Below, one piece after another: positions 14,875 through 23,129 of a stretch of 54,277 nt of DNA. Source of the stretch: an uncultured Nitrospina sp. (lineage in GTDB: Bacteria; Nitrospinota; Nitrospinia; Nitrospinales; VA-1); the NCBI GenBank assembly GCA_913045445.1, contig CAJWQP010000009.1, forward strand, positions 1 through 54,277. The letters run 5' to 3'. Numbering within the stretch: position 1 is the stretch's first letter; each line of letters begins with the position of its first letter. The position numbers and the translations under genes are program-made. The notes below the pieces were generated by a model. That model was not told the DNA's origin and did no database searches. It worked only from the letters and a program-made list of their open reading frames with translations.

Positions 14875-16176
14875 TCATTTTTTATTTTTGAATACTCGGT
14901 TAAAAATTTTATCCACATTTTTCAATTGATCTTTCATGCTACAAACTTTCTCCACCTCTTTTGCTGAAAGATATTTTTTTATCTCGCCGTCTTTCTTCAG
15001 AAGCTTGACGAAATCGCCCTTCCCCTCCCAGGTTTTCATCGCGTTGCGCTGAACCAGGCGGTAAGCATCTTCCCGCGTTACCCCCTTGCGAACCAGCGCC
15101 AGCAAAACCGACTGGGAATAATAAAGTCCGCCGGTGAGTTCCATATTCTTTTTCATATTCTTTGGATAAACGAGCATTTTTTTTACCAGCCCGGTCATCC
15201 GCCTCAACATGTAATGCACGAGGATTGTACTGTCGGGCCCGATCACCCTTTCTACCGAAGAGTGGCTAATATCCCGTTCGTGCCACAAGGGAACGTTTTC
15301 CATCGCCGCCATCGCGTTGGCGCGTACCACACGGGCCAATCCGCACATTTGTTCGGAGATGATGGGGTTCCGTTTATGCGGCATGGCGGAAGACCCCTTT
15401 TGTCCTTTGGAAAAAAATTCTTCCGCCTCCAGCACTTCCGTTCGTTGCAGGTGCCGTACTTCGGTGGCAAACTTGTCAATGGATCCCGCGATGATCGCCA
15501 GTGTTGTGAAGAATTCCGCGTGTCGGTCGCGCTGGATGATCTGCGTTGAAACAGGCGCGGGCTTGAGCCCGAGTTTCTTGCACACATATTCCTCAACCGC
15601 CGGGTCAATACTGGAAAAGGTTCCCACCGCTCCCGAAATCTGACCGTATGCGATCCGGTCGCGCGCGCGTTTCAACCTTTCTATGTTCCGGCAGGTTTCC
15701 TCATACCAGACCGCGAGTTTCAGTCCGAACGTGAGCGGCTCGCCGTGGATGCCATGCGACCGCCCAATGGCCGGTACATCTTTATGACGAATCGCCTGTT
15801 CCTTGACTGCGTCTCTGAAAGCGGTGAGTTCCTTGAGAATCAACCGGGCCGATTCCTTCAACTGCACCGCCAGTGTTGTGTCGAGAACATCTGAGGAGGT
15901 GAGCCCAAGGTGCATGTAGCGGTTGGCTTCTCCCACATTTTCCGCAACGCAGGTGAGGAACGCTATGACATCATGCTTGACTTCTTTTTCGATTTCATCG
16001 ATGCGAGCGATATCGAACTTTGCTTTCTTTTTTATTTCGGCGACTGCCGATGCGGGAATTTCCCGTCTTTTTGCCAACGCCTCACAGGCCAGAATTTCTA
16101 TTTTAAGCCAGATGTTGAACTTGTTCTCTGGCTCCCAGATTTTGGCCAGTTCGGGAAGGGAATATCTAGGAATCAA
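14875..16176 (-). CDS. purB: adenylosuccinate lyase
   Basis: Removes fumarate from SAICAR and from adenylosuccinate. The 433-aa length and the signature SSAMPHKRNP near residue 265 identify the family. HLGLTSSDVLDT (near 87) and GRSHGIHGEPLTFG (near 140) are the other conserved segments. The start is TTG at 16176 with AGGAGC 7 nt upstream; it yields the family N-terminus MIPRYSLPE. It is upstream of purC. Confidence 0.96.
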   Translation of the reverse strand: MIPRYSLPELAKIWEPENKFNIWLKIEILACEALAKRREIPASAVAEIKKKAKFDIARIDEIEKEVKHDVIAFLTCVAENVGEANRYMHLGLTSSDVLDTTLAVQLKESARLILKELTAFRDAVKEQAIRHKDVPAIGRSHGIHGEPLTFGLKLAVWYEETCRNIERLKRARDRIAYGQISGAVGTFSSIDPAVEEYVCKKLGLKPAPVSTQIIQRDRHAEFFTTLAIIAGSIDKFATEVRHLQRTEVLEAEEFFSKGQKGSSAMPHKRNPIISEQMCGLARVVRANAMAAMENVPLWHERDISHSSVERVIGPDSTILVHYMLRRMTGLVKKMLVYPKNMKKNMELTGGLYYSQSVLLALVRKGVTREDAYRLVQRNAMKTWEGKGDFVKLLKKDGEIKKYLSAKEVEKVCSMKDQLKNVDKIFNRVFKNKK

Positions 16177-16212
16177 CGGAAGCTCCTGTTTTTTGAATCA
16201 GGTTAATTTGAG

Positions 16213-16241
16213 TTGAATGACCGACAAATTGTACCTAAAAT
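16213..16241 (+). promoter_or_regulatory. candidate promoter for phosphatase/fructosamine kinase pair
   Basis: TTGAAT (16213-16218), 17-nt spacer, TAAAAT (16236-16241). It lies in the divergent region between purB and the plus-strand pair, about 65 nt before the ATG at 16307. Confidence 0.5.
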
Positions 16242-16306
16242 AGTCCAATAGGCCGATCTGAATGGGGCTATCTTAAACATAATCCACCTCTAAATCAATC
16301 GCAGAG

Positions 16307-16801
16307 ATGAGTGAAACTGTTGAAATCAGTTTTGTGTGTCTGGGCAACATCTGCCGGTCCCCCCTGGCCCAGGGATTATTTCAAGACCTGGTAAAACGTG
16401 AGAAACTGGGCCACAAAATCATCATATCCTCCGCCGGGACCAGCGCCTGGCATGTGGGCGATCTCCCCGATCAGCGGATGCGCCAGACCGCCCAATCCAA
16501 AGGCATTCAACTCAGAAGCCGGGCTCGACAGTTCCAACGTAAGGATTTTAGCCGCTTTGATCTGGTGCTGGCGATGGACGAAAGTAACCTCTCCAACCTG
16601 GAAGAAATCGCTCCCAAAAATCTCCCTGAGGATAAGCTAATGCTCTTTCGGTCCTTTGACCCTGAGAGCAACGGCGACCTGAATGTTCCCGACCCCTACT
16701 ACGGCGGGGCGAAAGGATTCGAGGCGGTCTATCAAATGGTGGAGCGAACCTGTCCCTCGCTTCTGGACTATATCAAGGCGAACCTCCTGGACTCTTCATG
16801 A
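16307..16801 (+). CDS. low-molecular-weight protein-tyrosine-phosphatase family protein
   Basis: 164 aa. The catalytic loop is VCLGNICRSPLAQ (C-x5-R) at residues about 11-20, and the general acid is the Asp of VPDPYYGG near residue 128; both are intact. Family members dephosphorylate tyrosine, arginine or sugar phosphates on proteins. The stop codon overlaps the start of a fructosamine kinase gene (ATGA), which argues for a role on phosphorylated ketoamines rather than in signalling. A role in exopolysaccharide control (Wzb-like) is less likely, since no BY-kinase gene is near. Confidence 0.9.
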   Translation: MSETVEISFVCLGNICRSPLAQGLFQDLVKREKLGHKIIISSAGTSAWHVGDLPDQRMRQTAQSKGIQLRSRARQFQRKDFSRFDLVLAMDESNLSNLEEIAPKNLPEDKLMLFRSFDPESNGDLNVPDPYYGGAKGFEAVYQMVERTCPSLLDYIKANLLDSS

Positions 16802-17676
16802 ATGAAAGCCTGAAGCAATTATTAGAATCCATTTACGGCGCAGATGTTCGAATCAAAACCGCAAAATCCACTGGCGGCGGATGCATCAACCAAACCCAGA
16901 TTCTATCCCTGTCCAATGGGGAACGTGTATTCTTAAAACACAACTCTTCCCCTCCCAAAAATTTCTTTACTGCTGAAGCCAAGGGGCTCCGCTTGCTGGG
17001 AAAAGCCAAAAACGGTCCACGAGCACCGCGTGCGCTGGGGGTTTCTTCGGAGCCCAACCCAAAATACCTGCTGATTGAATACATAGAATCTTCATCCTCC
17101 GATAGCCAATTCCCAGTCCGCTTCGCGCGGGCCCTTGCTGGAATGCATCGCGAAACTCAAAGGCAATATGGTCTCGACCATGACAACTATATAGGAAGCA
17201 CGGTTCAGAAAAATGATGCCGAATCAGACGGCATCATTTTCTTTCGTGACCACCGCATCCGTTTCCAGCAGGAGCTGGCAAGAAAAACACGGGGCCTGCC
17301 CACAGATGTGGATCGCCGATTAGACCGACTCTGCAACAAATTGGAAGCCCTGCTCGACTTCACGGATGAAAAACCCGCTTTGCTCCACGGCGATTTATGG
17401 TCGGGAAACTACTTTCCCAGCCAGGATCAGGTGCCCTGCATTTTCGACCCAGCGGTCTATTTTGGACCCCGAGAAGCCGACCTCGCCATGACCGAAATGT
17501 TCGGACGACTGCCGCAGGAATTTTACAGCGCCTATCACGAAGCTTTTCCGCTCAACCCCGGTTACACTCAACGCAAGGAAATTTACAACCTGTACCACCT
17601 GCTCAACCACTACAACCTGTTTGGCGGTTCATACCTTTCATCCGCCGACCAGACGGTGCGATCTTTTGTGGGTTGA
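16798..17676 (+). CDS. fructosamine kinase family protein
   Basis: 292 aa, aminoglycoside-phosphotransferase-like fold. It shows STGGGCINQTQ near residue 23 (nucleotide-binding loop), the catalytic segment LLHGDLWSGNYF near 197 and IFDPAVYFGPREADLAM near 216, all typical of the family. Bacterial members mainly phosphorylate ribulosamines and erythrulosamines on glycated proteins, which then detach or are dephosphorylated. It overlaps the phosphatase gene by 4 nt. The bidirectional terminator at 17740 ends the transcript. Confidence 0.92.
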   Translation: MNESLKQLLESIYGADVRIKTAKSTGGGCINQTQILSLSNGERVFLKHNSSPPKNFFTAEAKGLRLLGKAKNGPRAPRALGVSSEPNPKYLLIEYIESSSSDSQFPVRFARALAGMHRETQRQYGLDHDNYIGSTVQKNDAESDGIIFFRDHRIRFQQELARKTRGLPTDVDRRLDRLCNKLEALLDFTDEKPALLHGDLWSGNYFPSQDQVPCIFDPAVYFGPREADLAMTEMFGRLPQEFYSAYHEAFPLNPGYTQRKEIYNLYHLLNHYNLFGGSYLSSADQTVRSFVG

Positions 17677-17739
17677 TGTGAATAATCCCCCCCCCATCTC
17701 CGCAAGAGGAGGTAGACTTGGCGAGCTTTGGAACAAAAA

Positions 17740-17764
17740 AAGGCACCCCGTTAAAGGGTGCCTT
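17740..17764. terminator. bidirectional intrinsic terminator
   Basis: Stem AAGGCACCC (17740-17748) pairs with GGGTGCCTT (17756-17764) around a 7-nt loop. TTTT follows on the plus strand, and seven T's follow on the minus strand. It serves both the fructosamine kinase gene and the convergent zinc-ribbon gene. Confidence 0.85.
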
Positions 17765-17822
17765 TTGTTAAACAATAAGATATACAAAGCGTTCCGAAAG
17801 ATTTATTTTTTCCAATAATTCA

Positions 17823-18581
17823 CTAAAACCCACCACCAATTTTGGCCATGAATGTTTTCAGTTCCTTTTGAACAATCTCATCGAACTGTTTTATTTCCTT
17901 ACTTAAAATAGCCATAACGGGTCGCCCGGTATTACTCTCCAATGCCGAAGCGATGCTGATCAGCACACGTGTTCCATATTGTTCCACCAGATCATGCTCC
18001 TCAACGGCGGCAAACACCTCGCTGGGCTCCAGCGTCATGGCCCAGGCCTGGACAACGGCGATCTGATTTGATTCCCTGAACCGTAGTGAATCGATTTTCT
18101 CCATGTATTCTTCCGGATCAATTTCACCCGCTTCAAACTTCTCAATGAGCTGGTTCAAATTAATCTCTCCCTGATCTGTCTGACCTAGAATATACTCAAG
18201 AAACTTCGGCTCCAGTTTATTCATTTCTTTCTGATTCCACGGACTTTTGAAATCCTTGCTGTCCGGCGGTTCTTCCCTAGTTTCTCTTTCAATTTTTTCA
18301 ATACAGGTGGGGCAACGTCCGCCTGCGTCATCACTGAATTTGGAACCGCATTTACAGGGACTCAGGCAGGTTTGCATTGCCAGCTCCAATGCCTCGCCAC
18401 GGATCCCCAGCACCTCGCCAAGTGCCACACGCAATGGATTAGACCTTCCAATAGCCACCCAGTTCACACAGGAGGAACAATAAATCCTGTAGCTCTTTTC
18501 TCCCTCCTCAGGCCCCAGGGCAGGAGTGTAGGTTTCCTCACAAAGCGCACAATCTATTTCTCTGGGAATTGATTCTGTCAT
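17823..18581 (-). CDS. uncharacterised protein with two zinc-ribbon-like cysteine clusters
   Basis: 252 aa, soluble. Cysteine pairs near the N-terminus (CALC, then YCSSC about 25 residues later) form one probable zinc ribbon. A second group (CLSPCKCGSKF ... GGRCPTC) around residues 85-110 forms another. The middle is acidic and helical, and the C-terminus ends AKIGGGF. I recognise no family. The ATG at 18581 has GGAAA 7 nt upstream; an upstream start at 18611 is possible. It lies downstream of the oxidoreductase operon but is separated from it by a terminator. Confidence 0.65.
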   Translation of the reverse strand: MTESIPREIDCALCEETYTPALGPEEGEKSYRIYCSSCVNWVAIGRSNPLRVALGEVLGIRGEALELAMQTCLSPCKCGSKFSDDAGGRCPTCIEKIERETREEPPDSKDFKSPWNQKEMNKLEPKFLEYILGQTDQGEINLNQLIEKFEAGEIDPEEYMEKIDSLRFRESNQIAVVQAWAMTLEPSEVFAAVEEHDLVEQYGTRVLISIASALESNTGRPVMAILSKEIKQFDEIVQKELKTFMAKIGGGF

Positions 18582-18685
18582 ATGATTTTCCAAGCTTGGG
18601 TTTGAGAACAAGTTTTCATGTTAGATGCTGGAACCGCGCATTGAGTGCAAAAAATCTGGTGAATCGATGGAAACAGGCAAAAAAA

Positions 18686-18709
18686 AACCCATGGCACACG
18701 CCATGGGTT
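18686..18709 (-). terminator. intrinsic terminator of the 2-oxoacid oxidoreductase operon
   Basis: A perfect 9-bp stem, AACCCATGG (18686-18694) with CCATGGGTT (18701-18709), loop of 6. It is followed on the minus strand by a run of nine T's counting those of the stem. It lies 20 nt after the ferredoxin gene stop. Confidence 0.85.
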
Positions 18710-18728
18710 ATAAAAACTAAAGAGATGT

Positions 18729-18989
18729 CTAGCTCTGGACCGCAGTCTCTTTTTCCTCTACCTTTATTTTCCCTGTCACATCATCCACCGGGTGCATAGT
18801 TATCGCCTTATGGGTGCTACACACGACCACACACAAATCACATCCCTTACAACGGTGCAATGTAACCTCTGCCTTCATTTTATCGGCGTCCAAGTTAATG
18901 CAATCGGACTCGGGGCAATACATGATACACAGTCGGCAACCCTTTTCAGCAACACATTTTGAATCGTCAACAAACGCTATGTTATACAC
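18729..18989 (-). CDS. porD: 2-oxoacid:ferredoxin oxidoreductase ferredoxin-like (delta) subunit
   Basis: 86 aa, a two-[4Fe-4S] ferredoxin. Cluster I ligands are in KC-x4-GCRLCIMYCP, a spacing with two extra residues typical of this subunit. Cluster II is CKGCDLCVVVC. It passes electrons from the catalytic beta subunit to free ferredoxin. The start is GTG (18989) after GGGGGAG. It is the last gene of the operon, 45 nt after the gamma gene. The symbol is by analogy: pyruvate versus 2-oxoglutarate specificity is not decidable from sequence reading alone. Confidence 0.85.
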   Translation of the reverse strand: MYNIAFVDDSKCVAEKGCRLCIMYCPESDCINLDADKMKAEVTLHRCKGCDLCVVVCSTHKAITMHPVDDVTGKIKVEEKETAVQS

Positions 18990-19034
18990 CCTGTAATTCT
19001 CCCCCTGTTAAAATTAATGTAAAACTTAATTTAA

Positions 19035-19715
19035 TCAAGCTACTACGGCGTAGTTCTCCTGTTCAGCCCATTCAACCGCCCTTCTATAGGATTCGTTTAT
19101 AGTATCCATATTAGCCTTAAGAAGCATTTCCTTTTTAGCGTATTTCTTTTTAATAGCTTCATCAAGAGTAGCGGTACCGCCGGAAGCCACATATTTCTTT
19201 CCGAATCGATCCTGCAACGCCTTGTCGAGAGCATCCAGATCGACAACCTTCGTTATACCAGCGCAGGCACCGATCATAGCCATATTCGTGGATAACTCTG
19301 TTTTCCCGATATTCAATGCCATGTGCGTAGCATCGACGTTGAACACTGAAACATTATTATCATTTAAGCGCTTATAGTCGTCCTCTGTCAACAAGTCACC
19401 ACTGGTATTAATGATGACCAGTCCGCCTTCAGTAATTCCCGAATAAAACGGAGCGGTATAACTTTTCTGCATCGTGATAACCTGTGGATGGAAGACCATG
19501 ATGACGTCCGGGAATACCAGCTCGCCACGATCATAGATACGCTCCGAGCCGATACGGGCATAACTCTCAGCAGGTGCCATACGTTTTTCCGCACCGAAGA
19601 AAGGATTCGAAACTGAATGCAATCCAGCTTTATTTGCCGCCATCGCCAAAATATGAGCGGCGGTTACCGCCCCCTGACCACCTAATCCGGAAAGCCGAAT
19701 ATTCAACCTTTTCAT
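19035..19715 (-). CDS. porG: 2-oxoacid:ferredoxin oxidoreductase gamma subunit
   Basis: 226 aa. The N-terminal glycine-rich GLGGQGAVTAAHILA is the hallmark of the gamma subunit (pyruvate/ketoisovalerate oxidoreductase catalytic domain). The rest follows the family, with PFFGAEKRMAPAESYARIG (coenzyme-A side) near residue 40. It needs alpha, beta and delta partners, all present in the same operon. GAGGAG lies upstream of the ATG. Confidence 0.9.
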   Translation of the reverse strand: MKRLNIRLSGLGGQGAVTAAHILAMAANKAGLHSVSNPFFGAEKRMAPAESYARIGSERIYDRGELVFPDVIMVFHPQVITMQKSYTAPFYSGITEGGLVIINTSGDLLTEDDYKRLNDNNVSVFNVDATHMALNIGKTELSTNMAMIGACAGITKVVDLDALDKALQDRFGKKYVASGGTATLDEAIKKKYAKKEMLLKANMDTINESYRRAVEWAEQENYAVVA

Positions 19716-19752
19716 AACTTCTCCTCTTAAAAACTCGATTCAGCGGAATGTT

Positions 19753-20649
19753 TTATTTTTTAGCCGCCTTGGCCGCCTTTTTCTTTGCTTTTCTTTCCGC
19801 TTCCACACTGTCCAACAGCTTCTTGGCTTCGTCGGAAATATATTCCTTCATCACGAAACGACCACCAATCGACTCAGCATCTTTCATTTCGTCCAACCCT
19901 TCCATACTCTGCTTTCCAATTTCCAGGATACATGGGGTATACAACTGGATATAGGTCGGTCCAACTTCGCGGGCAACAAGCACCGCGTTCTTGATGGCTT
20001 TCTCAACACGATTAGGCTTGCTTACGGTAAGACAAGCAACGTAATGACATCCCGCTTCACGAGCGATTTCCGGTAAACGCACTTTTTCAAACGTCTTTCC
20101 TACCGGAGCCATCTTGGCAACGAATCCTTTTTGCATGAGTCCGCTTTCCTGCCCACCGGTATTTGCATACAACTCATTGTCAAAACAAATGGTTGTTATA
20201 TTTTCCTGTCGGAAAAATGACTGCATAGTACAGTCGAGACCGATATCAACCGTAGCCCCGTCACCTGCGAGAACGATAACATCCTTCTTTTTGTCGGGGA
20301 AACGACGTCTCAACGTTCGAACCAGACCAGACGCTACTGCATTCTGGTTGCCAAACAGAGAGTGGATATTTTGAATCGCAACATGCGGAAATACCAGACT
20401 GGTACAACCAGTGGAACCTACGAACACAGTATCCTCAGGATTGGGAATACTTGCCATAACATAACGAAAAGCAAGTGCTTCAGGACAACCCGCGCAAAGA
20501 GAGTGCTGTTCAATCAGTTCCTTACTTGAACCAATATCTTTCCAGCCTCGCTCACCATTACCATAGGTCGCGTTTTCTACCAACGTGTGATACTCTGGCG
20601 GCATGACGTCCGCGAGATCTTCACAAATGGAAATTTTTTCCTTACTCAT
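19753..20649 (-). CDS. porB: 2-oxoacid:ferredoxin oxidoreductase beta subunit (TPP and Fe-S binding)
   Basis: 298 aa. The thiamine-diphosphate motif GDGATVDIGLD near residue 130 is completed by NELYANTGGQ. Probable [4Fe-4S] ligands are the CAGC pair near residue 55 and later cysteines including YTPC. It carries out decarboxylation of the 2-oxoacid, or the reverse reductive carboxylation of acyl-CoA. A basic, lysine/alanine-rich C-terminal tail (about 15 residues) is unusual but probably unimportant. AAAGGA precedes the ATG. Confidence 0.92.
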   Translation of the reverse strand: MSKEKISICEDLADVMPPEYHTLVENATYGNGERGWKDIGSSKELIEQHSLCAGCPEALAFRYVMASIPNPEDTVFVGSTGCTSLVFPHVAIQNIHSLFGNQNAVASGLVRTLRRRFPDKKKDVIVLAGDGATVDIGLDCTMQSFFRQENITTICFDNELYANTGGQESGLMQKGFVAKMAPVGKTFEKVRLPEIAREAGCHYVACLTVSKPNRVEKAIKNAVLVAREVGPTYIQLYTPCILEIGKQSMEGLDEMKDAESIGGRFVMKEYISDEAKKLLDSVEAERKAKKKAAKAAKK

Positions 20650-20732
20650 AGTTCTTATCCTTTATGTATTCGACTTCCTCAAAATCGGAGAAATCGATTG
20701 AGGTTATTGATCGTTAAAATCAAATCCGCAAA

Positions 20733-21974
20733 TTACCCACGTTGAGCCAACGGCTCAAACGCAATACCGAGCGTTGTCTTAACCTGCTCCACAATGACTT
20801 CCGAAGGCATCGTCATTCCGCCCGCGACATGAGGAGCCGTGACCACTCGCTCGTTATCCGGCAAGATCGCTTTAATCTCCCGGCCCATCCAACCAGCCAT
20901 ATTGAACTCAGGTACAAAAATATGTTTGGCATGTTTAGTCGCTTCGCGAATTTCTTCGGTCGGAAACGGCCGAACGGTTTTAATCTTAACCAAACCCACC
21001 TTGATCCCATCCTTCTCAAGAAGCCGAATAGCTTCACGACTCTGGGAAACTGCCGTACCCGAAGTAACGAACAAAACCTCCTGGTCACCATTTTCAATAT
21101 CAACCAATCCATCCAGAAGCGCGATCGCGTGTTTACGCGAACGCTCCATCGCGCCACGGACTTCCTGTTGCCATGACGCATGGGTGGCATAGCTGATGTA
21201 GTTTGATTTCATAACAAATGGATCACGCATCATACGAACCGGCGGACACTCCATATCCATAGCTGGCACAGGTGATTTATACGGGTCGTACGGCGGCAGA
21301 CAAATATCGGTCGGCGGCAGAACGACTGTATCTTTGGTGTGCGTTACGAAAAATCCATCGCAACAAACCGCGATTGGCAGATGAACATCCGGTTGTTCCG
21401 CGACGATAAATCCTTTCAGGATATAGTCGAACAGATCCTGAGCCGTTTCAGCATGCCAGACCATCATCCCGGTTTCCAGCAGGTAATGCATCTCCAGCGT
21501 ATCCGGCTGAATACTCAAAGGAGAGTTTATCCCGCGACAAGTCACACAAACCTGAATGGGTAGACGAGCGCCTGCCCACATTGGGAAATTTTCAATCGCC
21601 CGCAAAGTTCCAGGACCCGCAGTGGTGGTAAATACACGGTGCCCACCAAAAGCCGCTCCCGCGCATTGCCCCATTACCGCGAACTCACTCTCTCCACGAA
21701 AATACTCATCCAGATAACCTTCAGCGAAAAGCTCACCAATCAAAGCCGCCGCCTCACTCTGCGGGGTGATTGGATAAGCGACCGAAGTCCCTACGCTGGC
21801 AAGCCTGATAGCTTCCTTGATGACTTCACTACCCGTCAGAAACTGAGCCTTTCCTTCAGTCTCAAAGAAAAACTTGTTCGGGTCGGTATAGGTCTGATCT
21901 TTTCGGTTTTTCTGACCGATTTTCACATGCTGTGAAGCGATTATTCTTCTATTTCCATCAACTGTTTTATTCAT
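20733..21974 (-). CDS. porA: 2-oxoacid:ferredoxin oxidoreductase alpha subunit
   Basis: 413 aa. It carries the pyrimidine-binding domain with AYPITPQSEAAALIGEL near residue 70, GESEFAVMGQCAGAAFGG, and TTAGPGTLRAIEN. The C-terminal transketolase-C-like domain holds VKTVRPFPTEEI. An N-terminal extension of about 45 residues (MNKTVDGNRRII...) precedes the core. GAGGGAG lies 8 nt before the ATG. It shares the operon with the epsilon subunit upstream and the beta subunit downstream. Confidence 0.92.
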   Translation of the reverse strand: MNKTVDGNRRIIASQHVKIGQKNRKDQTYTDPNKFFFETEGKAQFLTGSEVIKEAIRLASVGTSVAYPITPQSEAAALIGELFAEGYLDEYFRGESEFAVMGQCAGAAFGGHRVFTTTAGPGTLRAIENFPMWAGARLPIQVCVTCRGINSPLSIQPDTLEMHYLLETGMMVWHAETAQDLFDYILKGFIVAEQPDVHLPIAVCCDGFFVTHTKDTVVLPPTDICLPPYDPYKSPVPAMDMECPPVRMMRDPFVMKSNYISYATHASWQQEVRGAMERSRKHAIALLDGLVDIENGDQEVLFVTSGTAVSQSREAIRLLEKDGIKVGLVKIKTVRPFPTEEIREATKHAKHIFVPEFNMAGWMGREIKAILPDNERVVTAPHVAGGMTMPSEVIVEQVKTTLGIAFEPLAQRG

Positions 21975-22057
21975 AAAATCACTCCCTCAAAATTTCGCTT
22001 TGAAAAAGCGTTATTAAAGAAAATCACGGTACACCTCAAATATAAAAACGGTTGTAT

Positions 22058-22690
22058 CTAGTCGACACGCCCGGTTCTGTCCATCTTAAACTGAGTAAAA
22101 GGTTCGGCCTGACTTTTGACACCTTCTTTTTTAAGCCGCTCAATCGTCGCAGTCAATTTATCTATCTTCTCTACCGTTGCATCACGAAACGACAAACACG
22201 CATCCTCGTGTCCTGCCTGCGCGCACATTGCGAGAGTGTAACAATTCGTGCCTCCACGAATAATCTTCAACGCCAGATTAGCCTGATGGCAATGCACTCC
22301 AACAAACAGACCCACATCAATATTGCTATGCCAGATGGTGAGGTTGGGATGATTGGGGTTGATCTCCACTTCGGGGTCAATCTTGGGGTACTTCGGGCGG
22401 TAGTCCGCCATAGGAATGATCCTTGCTGGCAATATCTCAGCCAGCCTTCTTACAGCCGCCGCTTTCTGCGCCGCTTTCTCATTCCACTTCCAAAGGACCA
22501 GTGGTCCCGGAAAAATGGTCGGGACCTTGGCTTCTAACAGTTTTTTAGCGCAATGCTCGTACGCCTTATCTTCAGAAACAATCTTTCCCTCAATATGAGC
22601 TTCTCCCGGATCTGGCAATACGATCCCCATAGATGCCGCCGCAGGTGGAAGATACGCCTCCGGACCAGCCTTGACCTGATATTGACTCAT
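22058..22690 (-). CDS. porE: 2-oxoacid:ferredoxin oxidoreductase fifth (epsilon) subunit
   Basis: 210 aa, the subunit that distinguishes five-subunit enzymes of the Hydrogenobacter/Aquifex and Nitrospina/Leptospirillum type. It resembles the CO dehydrogenase/acetyl-CoA synthase small-subunit fold: KVPTIFPGPLVL near residue 55, then NLTIWHSNIDVGLFVGVHCHQ near 120. Its exact job is not established; a structural or cofactor-shielding role is usually suggested. It is first in the operon, directly behind the promoter, and an AGGATTAGAGG ribosome site adjoins the ATG. Confidence 0.8.
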   Translation of the reverse strand: MSQYQVKAGPEAYLPPAAASMGIVLPDPGEAHIEGKIVSEDKAYEHCAKKLLEAKVPTIFPGPLVLWKWNEKAAQKAAAVRRLAEILPARIIPMADYRPKYPKIDPEVEINPNHPNLTIWHSNIDVGLFVGVHCHQANLALKIIRGGTNCYTLAMCAQAGHEDACLSFRDATVEKIDKLTATIERLKKEGVKSQAEPFTQFKMDRTGRVD

Positions 22691-22702
22691 CCTCTAATCC
22701 TT

Positions 22703-22724
22703 TTAATTACGTGTTAATTACGTG
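22703..22724. repeat. perfect tandem 11-bp repeat in the oxidoreductase leader
   Basis: TTAATTACGTG occurs twice head to tail (22703-22713 and 22714-22724). It lies between the promoter and the ribosome binding site of porE. An 11-bp period puts the copies on the same DNA face, so a regulator-binding site is possible. Confidence 0.6.
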
Positions 22725-22758
22725 AAAAATTATACTTTTGTCCTTCTGGAAAGGGGCA

Positions 22759-22788
22759 ACTATACCACTTCCCTCGAAAAGGTGTCAA
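22759..22788 (-). promoter_or_regulatory. sigma-70-type promoter of the oxidoreductase operon
   Basis: On the minus strand: consensus TTGACA (22783-22788), 18-nt spacer, TATAGT (22759-22764). The predicted start near 22751 gives a 60-nt leader that includes the tandem repeat. This is the best promoter match in the window. Confidence 0.65.
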
Positions 22789-23129
22789 ACCATTTTAATT
22801 AAAGGTATTTGCCCAAATATGAACTCCACTATTCCACCCTACCTCAGAGCATAAATCAAACCACAAGAGAATAATTTCTTTAAATCTTAATTTTCGCTGG
22901 TTTTCGGGCCGCGTTTCAATTTACCTCAGGCCCTCCTCCTGATTACTCAAAGAATCTACGATCAGCCCATTTTTAAAGGCTCTGACCAATCATCAATTCA
23001 GGTTATGGCACACAGCAGACGTTACACACACGAAAACAAAAACACCATAACTGCACCCCAAAATGCATTAGTTGGTCATCACTGCCGAGTGCAAATCTCT
23101 ATTTCCATCCTAGGACCTTGTCACTCAAA

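Larger units (their letters stand above)
22691..23129. other. 439-bp intergenic region upstream of the oxidoreductase operon
   Basis: It holds the 11-bp tandem repeat at 22703 and the promoter at 22759. Beyond 22800 I see AT-rich DNA without a coding frame, terminator or clear repeat up to the ferritin-like gene. Confidence 0.6.
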
